A stretch of DNA of 7,601 bases from CAZWBR01 sp964404205 (GCA_964404205.1 CAYOJD010000132.1:1-7601), one strand, 5' to 3'. Numbered from the stretch's first letter, positions 1-5,966 are shown. Notes: generated by a model not told the origin, from the letters alone. A program made the numbers and translations.

Positions 1-38
1 TTTTGAATATCAATTAGCAGTAAAGCTGCTTCTTTCAT
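1..38 (-). CDS. Start of a putative isochorismatase-family cysteine hydrolase (partial)
   Basis: Only the first 12 codons are inside the window. Reading leftwards from an ATG at 38-36 gives MKEAALLLIDIQ, open to the window edge. The hydrophobic strand ending in LLIDIQ matches the N-terminal beta strand of isochorismatase/nicotinamidase-like hydrolases, where the Asp of the DxQ motif is part of the Asp-Lys-Cys catalytic triad. It begins 17 bp after the stop of the YuiD-like gene on the same strand, so co-transcription is plausible. The family call rests on a very short stretch: I see the motif, know it from the family, and infer the rest. The substrate cannot be guessed. Confidence 0.5.
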   Translation of the reverse strand, partial: MKEAALLLIDIQ

Positions 39-55
39 GTCATTAGCTTAGATAG

Positions 56-472
56 TTATATGGTTAGCCCGATAGCTACGCCCAGCAGCGCTCCGGCAAA
101 TACCTCTTTAGGTGTATGGCCCAACAGCTCTTTCAGGTAACTGCCTGTGTATTTGTGGCGGTAAATATCCTGAATCATTTGGTTGAGGATTTTGGCCTGG
201 TTCCCGGCAGCCTGTCTGATACCGGTGGCATCGTACATAATGACGACCGAGAAAACTACCGATATGGCGAAGAGTATTGAATCATATCCTTCGAAACGCC
301 CCACGGCGGTAGTCATAGCAACCACCAGAGAGGTGTGCGATGAAGGCATGCCGCCACTTTCGAAGAAGCGGCTCAGTTCAAATTTCTTGTCGCGGACCAA
401 AGTGATAACAACTTTGATTGCCTGAGCGGCAAACCAGGCCACCAACGCGATAAGAAGGATTTTTGACCCCAT
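56..472 (-). CDS. Divergent PAP2 family protein (YuiD/DUF212-like membrane protein)
   Basis: A 138-residue membrane protein. Residues 5-26 form a first hydrophobic helix, 64-80 a second and 122-138 a third at the extreme C-terminus. Family marks are GGMPSSHTS at 40-48, the YDATGIRQAAGNQAKILN stretch at 80-97, and GHTPKEVFAGALLG at 118-131. These are the conserved blocks of the DUF212/YuiD family, which is distantly related to PAP2 phosphatases and vanadium haloperoxidases; its biochemical role is not established. The length is a little below the roughly 150-160 residues usual for the family, and the protein appears complete. The ATG at 472-470 directly follows an AAAGAGAG purine run. It sits 75 bp downstream of the DUF3592-like gene and 17 bp upstream of the partial hydrolase. 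The family call is firm; a phosphatase activity is only inferred. Confidence 0.9.
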   Translation of the reverse strand: MGSKILLIALVAWFAAQAIKVVITLVRDKKFELSRFFESGGMPSSHTSLVVAMTTAVGRFEGYDSILFAISVVFSVVIMYDATGIRQAAGNQAKILNQMIQDIYRHKYTGSYLKELLGHTPKEVFAGALLGVAIGLTI

Positions 473-523
473 CTCTCTTTTTTTTGCAATGGTAAAAAAA
501 ATCTTGCCGAGTGACGAATAATC

Positions 524-540
524 AATGAAGAATCTTCATT
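524..540 (-). terminator. Small perfect hairpin after the DUF3592-like gene (possible weak terminator)
   Basis: AATGAAG-AAT-CTTCATT is a perfect 7-bp inverted repeat with a 3-nt loop, 7 bp beyond the stop codon of the gene ending at 548. In the minus direction it is preceded by six A residues and not followed by a clean T run. It could therefore be a weak or bidirectional terminator, or a processing hairpin separating the 548-5277 gene group from the YuiD-like gene. In the plus direction it is followed by a T run, but no plus-strand gene is seen upstream. Confidence 0.35.
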
Positions 541-547
541 TTTTGAG

Positions 548-1006
548 TTACAAAGCTCGTTCCTTTTTTTGTTTCGTTCTTCTTTTTGGGGCGCGGTTAA
601 CGATAATGACAAGAAATAAGCCAACAGCCATCATTATTATCTGTCCGGCATTCAGACGGCTTTTCCCGGCAGTATGATTGATATAAGGGAATATACCAAG
701 ATACCTTACTGCTATTGTCGAAGTGCCATCAGCCTTGAGATAGACTGCACTCCCAATTTTCTTGGTCAAACCATTTACCTTTTTGCCGTTGGGTAATGTA
801 AACTGATAACTGATATTGTAGGTATAACGTCCGCCGATACCCTCGTTGCGCTCGCCCCCTTCGCGACGGATATTGGTTACAACAGCAGTTGCTTCTTTGC
901 CGATAAAACCAAGCGAAAGCGATGCTATAGCCCACAGGATAAACAAAATTCCAATCAACGAGATAAATAGACGGCCAGCCAATTTGCCAAATCCTTTTCC
1001 TTCCAT
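548..1006 (-). CDS. DUF3592-like membrane protein
   Basis: A protein of about 152 residues from the ATG at 1006. An in-frame TTG at 1018 would add MFRN; I prefer the ATG. Layout in the 152-residue numbering: a membrane helix at about 11-34, an extramembrane beta-rich domain at about 37-115, a second helix at about 120-137, and a very basic tail (PKRRTKQKKE). The middle domain has the pattern ATAVVTNIRRE, then YNISYQFTLPNGKKVNG, then a short run ending in TIAVRYLG. This resembles DUF3592 proteins, where a small beta domain lies between two helices. The family has no agreed function. It starts about 25 bp after the preceding gene, with no terminator between them, so it is probably the last gene of the operon running down from 5277. 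The family is inferred from pattern only. Confidence 0.72.
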   Translation of the reverse strand: MEGKGFGKLAGRLFISLIGILFILWAIASLSLGFIGKEATAVVTNIRREGGERNEGIGGRYTYNISYQFTLPNGKKVNGLTKKIGSAVYLKADGTSTIAVRYLGIFPYINHTAGKSRLNAGQIIMMAVGLFLVIIVNRAPKRRTKQKKERAL

Positions 1007-1031
1007 ATTTCGAAACAACGAATAGATTTTC

Positions 1032-1628
1032 TTACTTTATGATGGTTACGACATCCTTGCCTGATACTTTGTTTCGCACGAATTCTTCCACTTCGATGTA
1101 ATTGTTTGCGTTACAAAACAGAGCTACAGATTCAAGATACCCTGCATGAAGAAGTATTGTCCGGCTTCGGGGATAAAACTTTACTTTTTTAATCCTTCGC
1201 CATGCGATGGTCACATCGTTGCGCGAAGCAGCCAAAACGGCAGCACCGGCAACAGCCGGTTTATTGCCTAAAAAACCTGCAATTATTGTCAATATATTCA
1301 GGATGCGGTTTTTTCGGGCCTGAGACTTTTCGGTATAGTTTCGCACCCCGGTAAGGCTTAGTTCAAATCCGGCATGATATTTACCTCCCCAAATCGCAGC
1401 TATCAGCAAAGCGGTGAGCAGTATCAGCGCGGCAATCAGCATCAGCGCGTACCAGGCTTTGACGATTACCAGCACAATACCCAGAATTCCGAACGGAATA
1501 CCTATGGCAATACCCAGTTGCTGCCTTATCAATGGATTTCGTAAAAGCGATACGCTAATGGTCCATTCGAGTTTTTCTGAAATATTGGGTATATCGGGCA
1601 TCTCACTGATTATTTGAGCAACGGACAT
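1032..1628 (-). CDS. Two-helix membrane protein with a PH-like C-terminal domain, function unknown
   Basis: A 198-residue protein. Residues 1-37 are soluble, 38-57 and 59-80 are two adjoining membrane helices, and 81-198 form a C-terminal domain facing the side of the N-terminus. The end of that domain (about 138-192) has VTIAWRRIKKVKFYPRSRTILLH, a turn, then FCNANNYIEVEEFVRNKV. This strand-strand-helix pattern, with Trp-Arg-x-Ile-Lys before a beta hairpin and a closing helix, is what bacterial PH-like membrane proteins show. A Gly/Ala-rich stretch lies at 117-135. Its ATG overlaps the end of the upstream gene by 19 bp, pointing to translational coupling. The PH-like call is inference from the pattern; otherwise I do not recognise it. 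Confidence 0.7.
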   Translation of the reverse strand: MSVAQIISEMPDIPNISEKLEWTISVSLLRNPLIRQQLGIAIGIPFGILGIVLVIVKAWYALMLIAALILLTALLIAAIWGGKYHAGFELSLTGVRNYTEKSQARKNRILNILTIIAGFLGNKPAVAGAAVLAASRNDVTIAWRRIKKVKFYPRSRTILLHAGYLESVALFCNANNYIEVEEFVRNKVSGKDVVTIIK

Positions 1629-2188
1629 TTACATCGGAAACATTTCTCATCTTCGAATTTATTGAGTGAACCACACGCATTACAAAAGATAATGGCATCA
1701 CCCGATTTATCGTACTTCTCGTATGAATTTAGGCCTTTGTGATGTCTTATTTTATCGCCCACTTTATAGTAGTTGTACACAGTATCATCATCTTCGGCCG
1801 TTACTTCATGTTTCTTTCCGGCATCGCTGCGAATCAGAACGGTATATTCAGTATAAGTAACCATCGTGTCGTCATATCTGGCACGTCGCTGTTTTTTCTT
1901 TACTCTTTTGTCAACCACCATGCCATCCCATGTTTTGTCTCGTTTTCGCGAATGGATTTGGTAGAAGGCTATGAGCATAAACATACTGCCAATCACCAAT
2001 CCGATATAGAGCGATTCGGGGTTTTCCATATTATCGCTCACTTCACCATGGATAAAAAAGCCAACGATGGCGATTAAGGCCAGTCCTAACGAGAACCAGG
2101 CCGACCAGCGATTGCTATTTTTTAGATATTGGGTAAATGCCGGGTCGTCAATTTTTGACGAGTATCCAATTCTATTGTTCTTTTCCAT
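1610..2188 (-). CDS. Membrane protein with a C-terminal zinc ribbon, function unknown
   Basis: A 192-residue protein. Residues 1-28 are polar, and membrane helices lie at about 29-47 and 59-77. From 82 to 158 there is a charged beta-rich domain (TWDGMVVDKRVKKKQ, then YTEYTVLIRSDAGKKHEV, then YYKVGDKIRHHKG). That arrangement is reminiscent of DUF7489/DUF3592-type domains, in which a Trp-x-Gly-x-Val strand is followed by a VGD turn. The C-terminus has C169-x2-C172, then C183-x2-C186 (plus C188), a clear four-cysteine zinc-ribbon-like pattern. It starts 29 bp after the stop of the 1019-residue protein and overlaps the next gene by 19 bp, so it is in the middle of the operon. The combination of two helices, a beta domain and a cytosolic zinc ribbon suggests an inner-membrane adaptor or sensor; this is inference. 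Confidence 0.72.
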   Translation of the reverse strand: MEKNNRIGYSSKIDDPAFTQYLKNSNRWSAWFSLGLALIAIVGFFIHGEVSDNMENPESLYIGLVIGSMFMLIAFYQIHSRKRDKTWDGMVVDKRVKKKQRRARYDDTMVTYTEYTVLIRSDAGKKHEVTAEDDDTVYNYYKVGDKIRHHKGLNSYEKYDKSGDAIIFCNACGSLNKFEDEKCFRCKCPLLK

Positions 2189-2217
2189 GGCTCATTTTTT
2201 GAAAAGGTTGCATTTCG

Positions 2218-5200
2218 TTAATCGATAATAACATGTTCGTAAGTGTAATTGGTCGAACTCCATGCAGATGTTCCGGGAGTCATGGTTAACACGCGTATAC
2301 TAAGCGGAGCCATTGCCGGTAAATGCATCCTGTCGATTTCCCAGCGAAAGGTTGCAGTCTGATTTCCGTTGGTCGAGCTTCTTTCAAACTGTCCAAATGA
2401 GCCATAAACATTACTTGCATCTATTCTAATGCTGGCGTTCCCACTTCCTTTGGCCGTAATGACTATAACATCGCCAAGCCGAATCTCAGAGGGAGCTGAA
2501 TTCCATGAAGAGCTACAGGTATATGGCTCTTTGGGCTTTGGCGGAGTTATTGAAGCACTCATGTTTCCATCATCAGCTGTAATGGAGGCAACCATTCCCG
2601 GACTGTTAATCTTTTTTATCGTTTCCGTTTTCACCAACTTGAAATAATATTTGGTCTCTTTAAATCCGTCGTCCTCTGTTACCGTTTGACTGGGGGCACC
2701 ATATTCTTCTTCTGCAGGCTTGGCTGCTTCTTTGGGTTTCGATGCCAATTGCTCTTCTTTTTTATATCCAAGACGGATAAGCTCCTGCCGGTATTTCTCT
2801 GGTCCGTTGTCTGAACCATACCATATCTGTATGAGGTTGGTAACTGCTTTTGAAGAGATTACCCCTCCCTGGTTGATGCCACTAAAGCCTAGTTTGCTTT
2901 GGGTATCTTTCAGAATCATCGCTTTAATTTTGAACAGTTGCTCAAGGCGGTCGTCCATCGACAGTTTTTCCCCATATCCAAAACGGTAGCGGGTCAGCAG
3001 ATTGGCATTTTCGAATTCGTTTATCAGTTTTAAGTTATCGGCTTTAATCGATTCAATGGTTGCTTCCTGACCTTTTCTTTTTGTAAATTCCTTTCGCAAG
3101 TTCTCTTTTGCTTCGCGTCTGATCTTATCTTTGATGGCCGTATTAAGACTGTTGGGGTGCATCTTTTTCAGTGCAGCGTAATCTTTAATGGCATCATCAG
3201 TTATTTTGGCTTCCAGACCACGCATTTGTTCCCACACCTGATCGAAGTTTCCGGACTCGACCTGATAACCCCACCAGGGAACTGAGCTTTCAGCCCCATT
3301 GACATAAACCTGATAGGCTGCTTCCAGTTCCTGATCTTTCCATCGGTTAATCTGTCTCTCTGTCAATTCTGCTGCTGTAGCCAGCATTTTGGTTAGCGGA
3401 TAGGTGTTTAGTATCTCGCGTGATAGCTCTTTTGCAGCCTCTTCGCCATCGCCATTGCTGAGTGCGTAAGCTATTTTAATACCTGCTCCGATTTTGGAAC
3501 TATGTTGGGTTACCGAGTCGAGCAAGGCTTTCGAATTGCTGTCGGTGGTTACAATCGAACAAATCTTTTTGCCTGCAAGTACAGCCAAATCCTGGCTGAA
3601 ATCATCCATGCGGCCGTCGTTATAGCTAACTAAAAGCGATGTGTAATCGTTTTCTTTCAGAATTGCTTCAACAACATCCTGTGCAAGGCTTTTGTTGTTT
3701 AGCCCCATTTTTTTGGCTAAAATTTCCTGAACCATCTGTTCTGTGGCCTGACGGGTATGGGCATTATTATCTTTTTCGACCATTTGGGTTACTGCATTTT
3801 TCAACGCAAAATTGTTTTGCCTTTCCTCTTTGGTGAGAACAGCTTTCGAGAATATGCTGAAGTGATAGGTGTCAAATTTTACATAGCTGCTGCTGGTATT
3901 TACTTCAACCGGACGAAAATAGTCCCAGCTTTTTCCATTAAAATAACCTATCCATAAGTCGCCACGATGCTGTAGTGCAGCTTTTTCCGGAGGCGTAAGT
4001 TGAAGTTGTATGCTTACCGGCTGATAGAGCCTTTTGATTGTTTGGTCTATGGTAATTTCGACCGAGTTGCCCAATTGCGAGGCACGTTGTTTGTCGAAAG
4101 CGGGTACATTGTTTGTCTCTTTGATTTGCAGTCCGGTCTTTTGGGCGAAAGTACCATCCGGGATATTGAGTTCGACTCCATCTTTAGGTAACGAACCGGC
4201 TACGGTTGCATTGCTGCTTACTTCTATTTTTAACGGGGTGGAGGTTGGTTGGGGGGTAGGTGTTGATTGCTGGGCTGGTTTTGGTGCGGATGAAGGCGAG
4301 GAATTAGGTGAGGATTGCGATAAAGGCGGAGTACCACCTCCGCCTATTCGTTTCCCGTTCCACTGACTCGACGGTACGGCATCGTTATATCCCCATTTAC
4401 CGGTAAAACCGGAATAATCGGGATTAAATTCGAAAATAAACGTTCCTTTGCCGTTGTCCTGGGCCCATGTTCCGCTGATAGTGCGTCCGCTTGCTGTACC
4501 TTCGATACGTCCATTACGATGTTTGTACGTTCCGGTTATCTTGTTCCCGTTTTGGGTAATGGTCAACTCATTAAAATCGCTCGAAAAAATACCATCCATT
4601 TTACCGCTTTCGGGGGATACCACAGGCGCAGCTCCCGTAGTTGCCCCACCTATCCGTTTCCCATTCCACTGGCTCGATGGGTCGGCATCGTTATACCCCC
4701 ATTTACCGGTGAATCCGGAAAAATCAGAATTGAATTCGAAGATAAACCTTCCTTTGCCATTGTCCTGAACCCATGTCCCGATAAGGGCGCGACCATTTAA
4801 CCTTCCTTCGATACGCCCGTTGCGGTGTTTGTAGGTTCCGGTTACCATATCACCGTTTTGGATAATGGTTAGTTCATTAAAATCGGACGAATAGACACCT
4901 TCTGCCGTTCCCTGCGATGATATTGTTATCCGTTGCTGAGGTATATAATTTCCGCTGATGCGGTTGCCGTTCCACTGGCTCGTGGGCGCAGCATCGTTAT
5001 AACCCCATTTCCCCTTGAACGTGGAGAAATCGGAACTGAATTCGAAGATAAATCTGCCTTTCCCATTGCTTTGGTACCACCACCCAGTGATAGTACGCCC
5101 CTCCAGGGTGGCTTCAATCCTTCCGTTCAGATGTTTATAGGTTCCGGTAACACTATTGCCATCGAGATAGATGGTTAGTTCGTTGAAATCGGAACTGTAA

Positions 5201-5277
5201 ACTCCTACCAATGTTTGCGAAAATAGTTGTTGCCCCCAAAATACCAGAAGGGTCGCAAGAATGATCATTTTTTTCAT
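2218..5277 (-). CDS. Large exported protein: three 102-residue repeats, ZU5-like domain, helical region
   Basis: 1019 residues, starting MKKMIILATLLVFWG with a Sec signal peptide probably cleaved around FSQ-T (residue 21). There is no lipobox. Residues 25-108, 127-211 and 229-313 are three copies of a beta-rich unit (YSSDFNELTI, GTYKH.NGRIEG, NGKG.FIFEF, GKWGYNDA, SQWNG.RI). A Pro/Ser/Thr-rich linker follows at 314-349. Residues 350-480 resemble a ZU5-like domain: GSLPKDGVELNIPDGTF, a PVSIQLQL strand, WDYF, and the end motif YHFSIF with H472-F473-S474. Residues 480-850 are mainly helical and charged, with a Lys/Glu/Pro-rich tail. Residues 870-1019 form a beta-rich end domain. Only two cysteines are present (573, 921). 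It is probably the first gene of an operon with the three small membrane proteins. I know no characterised homologue; export is well supported, the role is not. A T9SS sorting domain is not evident. Confidence 0.85.
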   Translation of the reverse strand: MKKMIILATLLVFWGQQLFSQTLVGVYSSDFNELTIYLDGNSVTGTYKHLNGRIEATLEGRTITGWWYQSNGKGRFIFEFSSDFSTFKGKWGYNDAAPTSQWNGNRISGNYIPQQRITISSQGTAEGVYSSDFNELTIIQNGDMVTGTYKHRNGRIEGRLNGRALIGTWVQDNGKGRFIFEFNSDFSGFTGKWGYNDADPSSQWNGKRIGGATTGAAPVVSPESGKMDGIFSSDFNELTITQNGNKITGTYKHRNGRIEGTASGRTISGTWAQDNGKGTFIFEFNPDYSGFTGKWGYNDAVPSSQWNGKRIGGGGTPPLSQSSPNSSPSSAPKPAQQSTPTPQPTSTPLKIEVSSNATVAGSLPKDGVELNIPDGTFAQKTGLQIKETNNVPAFDKQRASQLGNSVEITIDQTIKRLYQPVSIQLQLTPPEKAALQHRGDLWIGYFNGKSWDYFRPVEVNTSSSYVKFDTYHFSIFSKAVLTKEERQNNFALKNAVTQMVEKDNNAHTRQATEQMVQEILAKKMGLNNKSLAQDVVEAILKENDYTSLLVSYNDGRMDDFSQDLAVLAGKKICSIVTTDSNSKALLDSVTQHSSKIGAGIKIAYALSNGDGEEAAKELSREILNTYPLTKMLATAAELTERQINRWKDQELEAAYQVYVNGAESSVPWWGYQVESGNFDQVWEQMRGLEAKITDDAIKDYAALKKMHPNSLNTAIKDKIRREAKENLRKEFTKRKGQEATIESIKADNLKLINEFENANLLTRYRFGYGEKLSMDDRLEQLFKIKAMILKDTQSKLGFSGINQGGVISSKAVTNLIQIWYGSDNGPEKYRQELIRLGYKKEEQLASKPKEAAKPAEEEYGAPSQTVTEDDGFKETKYYFKLVKTETIKKINSPGMVASITADDGNMSASITPPKPKEPYTCSSSWNSAPSEIRLGDVIVITAKGSGNASIRIDASNVYGSFGQFERSSTNGNQTATFRWEIDRMHLPAMAPLSIRVLTMTPGTSAWSSTNYTYEHVIID
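4339..5205 (-). repeat. Three in-frame 306-bp repeats in the exported protein gene
   Basis: The unit beginning GVYSSDFNELTI (GIFSSDFNELTI in the third) starts at 5205, 4899 and 4593 on the minus strand, exactly 306 bp (102 codons) apart. The copies are alike at DNA level as well as protein level, so they arose by internal tandem duplication. Each core ends with QWNG.RI; the spacers between cores differ more (IPQQRITISSQ versus TTGAAPVVSPESGK). Copies two and three resemble each other more than the first, which has GWWYQS where the others have GTWVQD and GTWAQD. Confidence 0.9.
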
Positions 5278-5339
5278 GTTGTCGTTCGTTTAGTCTGCAC
5301 TCTTTTTTTATTCATGCCGGGGAATTCACCCCTTTGTCG

Positions 5340-5370
5340 CAAATTAGATAATTATTTCTTAAATCACAAT
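5340..5370 (-). promoter_or_regulatory. Possible Bacteroidota-type promoter for the exported-protein operon
   Basis: Reading leftwards, ATTG (5370-5367) is followed after 20 bp by TAATTTG (5346-5340), about 63 bp before the ATG at 5277. Bacteroidota sigma-ABfr promoters have TTTG about 19-21 bp before TAnnTTTG. The spacing fits, but both boxes are imperfect (the -7 box is one base short). No strong Shine-Dalgarno precedes the ATG, as is usual in this phylum. This is a pattern match only. Confidence 0.33.
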
Positions 5371-5384
5371 AGCTAAACCTATTG
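5367..5384. promoter_or_regulatory. Perfect inverted repeat CAATAG-N6-CTATTG
   Basis: CAATAG (5367-5372) and CTATTG (5379-5384) are exact reverse complements separated by CTAAAC. The site lies 6 bp beyond the stop of the 59-codon ORF and covers the upstream box of the possible promoter for the 1019-residue protein. No T run follows on the minus strand, so an operator is a better guess than an intrinsic terminator. A chance 6-bp palindrome is possible. Confidence 0.35.
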
Positions 5385-5390
5385 ACATGG

Positions 5391-5570
5391 TTACATTTTA
5401 CCTGCTTCGGTGAAATTATCCCGATAAAGGGTTGGCAGTCTGTTGCTCAAACTCAAACTTAGATGAAAACAATTGGGTTTTAGTGCCATTTCGTTCGACC
5501 TGACATTTTTTTCAATAGCAAAAGGGCCCCTGCTCGCGGCAGTTCCGGTGGTATCGCTGTTAGCCATCAT
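5391..5570 (-). CDS. Small hypothetical protein, 59 residues
   Basis: An ATG at 5570 (with a second ATG as the next codon) opens a 60-codon frame ending TAA at 5391. It starts MMANSDTTGTAASRGPFA, has one cysteine (34), a Ser/Leu-rich patch HLSLSLSNRL (36-45), and ends NFTEAGKM. It has no signal peptide, membrane helix or domain that I recognise. It lies 24 bp after the stop of the 14-residue-repeat ORF on the same strand and fills most of the otherwise empty stretch before the exported-protein gene. It may be a real small protein or part of a dispersed non-coding repeat whose frame happens to be open. Its composition looks protein-like, but I have no independent proof of expression. Confidence 0.35.
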   Translation of the reverse strand: MMANSDTTGTAASRGPFAIEKNVRSNEMALKPNCFHLSLSLSNRLPTLYRDNFTEAGKM

Positions 5571-5594
5571 AAGCCGTAAAGGGCAATTTAATTT

Positions 5595-5876
5595 TTAAAC
5601 GGTTAAACTGTACTTTTCCCATGAGCCCCTTTGGGAGTTGTCCCACGGCTCCACTTTTTGTTTAGGGCGGCTTTGGGAGTTGTCCCACGGCTTCACTTTT
5701 TGTTTAGGGCGGTTTTGGGAGTTGTTCCACGGCTCCACTTTTTGTTTGGGGAGGCTTTGGGAGTTGTTCCACGGCTCCACTTTTTGTTTGGGGAAGCTTT
5801 GGGAGTTGTCCCACGGCTTCACTTTCTGTTTGGGAAAGCTTTGAAGTGGCTGTTGCGATTTGCAGGAACTAACCAA
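5595..5876 (-). CDS. Short 14-residue-repeat protein, possibly a frameshifted lipoprotein
   Basis: A 93-residue frame made almost wholly of five copies of S-x-P-K-Q-K-V-[EK]-P-W-[DN]-N-S-Q (residues 13-82), with a tail RGSWEKYSLTV. The only in-frame starts are TTG (5876) or CTG (5879). Just upstream in the same frame the codons read RFASVSVLLVSSCKSQQ, a good hydrophobic core and lipobox (VSSC), but that frame has no ATG or GTG before a TGA at 5922-5924. A GTG at 5925 in the neighbouring frame gives MSRKQFSR, a fitting basic n-region. One surplus base between them would explain the break. It is therefore either a broken lipoprotein gene or an open frame in non-coding repeat DNA. Function unknown. 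Confidence 0.35.
   Translation of the reverse strand: MVSSCKSQQPLQSFPKQKVKPWDNSQSFPKQKVEPWNNSQSLPKQKVEPWNNSQNRPKQKVKPWDNSQSRPKQKVEPWDNSQRGSWEKYSLTV
5630..5839. repeat. Five contiguous 42-bp tandem repeats
   Basis: Units begin TTTGGGAGTTG at 5630, 5672, 5714, 5756 and 5798, exactly 42 bp apart with no spacers; a degenerate sixth copy (TTTGAAGT) begins at 5840. Differences are few and mostly transitions at unit positions 13, 22, 29, 35, 38, 40 and 42, plus a transversion at 39. Each unit contains TGGGA-GTTG-TCCCA, a 5-bp hairpin with a 4-nt loop. In units 3 and 4 the C to T change leaves a G-U pair if transcribed as plus-strand RNA. Because 42 is a multiple of three, several frames stay open on both strands. 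Confidence 0.95.
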
Positions 5877-5919
5877 CAGGACAGATACGCTCGCGAATCG
5901 CCCGTGAAAATTGCTTTCG

Positions 5920-5937
5920 ACTCACCGTATACTCACC
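5920..5937. repeat. Direct repeat ACTCACC, 11-bp period
   Basis: ACTCACC occurs at 5920-5926 and 5931-5937, with GTAT between. On the minus strand it reads GGTGAGT twice and provides two GTG AGT triplets in different frames; the second is the candidate GTG start at 5925. The period of one helical turn could suit a protein-binding site. Confidence 0.5.
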
Positions 5938-5945
5938 TCAAGGTA

Positions 5946-5966
5946 GGAGTTGATACGGAGTTGATA
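5946..5966. repeat. Direct repeat GGAGTTGATA, 11-bp period
   Basis: GGAGTTGATA occurs at 5946-5955 and 5957-5966, separated by one base. The copies are identical and lie on the upstream side of the 14-residue-repeat ORF. The 11-bp period places both on the same DNA face, as in tandem operator half-sites. A local duplication without function is equally possible. Confidence 0.6.

Noticed and set aside
1007..1018. TTG start adding four residues to the DUF3592-like protein
   Set aside because: An ATG four codons later leaves the membrane helix intact and is the more likely start.
4034..4366. Plus-strand 110-codon frame opposite the ZU5-like domain and Pro-rich linker
   Set aside because: Antisense to the strongly supported 1019-residue ORF; its Gly/Val-rich composition is the mirror of the Pro/Thr-rich linker.
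5319..5332. GGGG-AATTCA-CCCC hairpin in the leader of the exported-protein gene
   Set aside because: Only a 4-bp stem, which does not extend, with no T run on the coding strand; too weak to call a regulatory hairpin.
5630..5839. CRISPR array
   Set aside because: The units are contiguous 42-bp copies with no unique spacers, and no cas genes are nearby.
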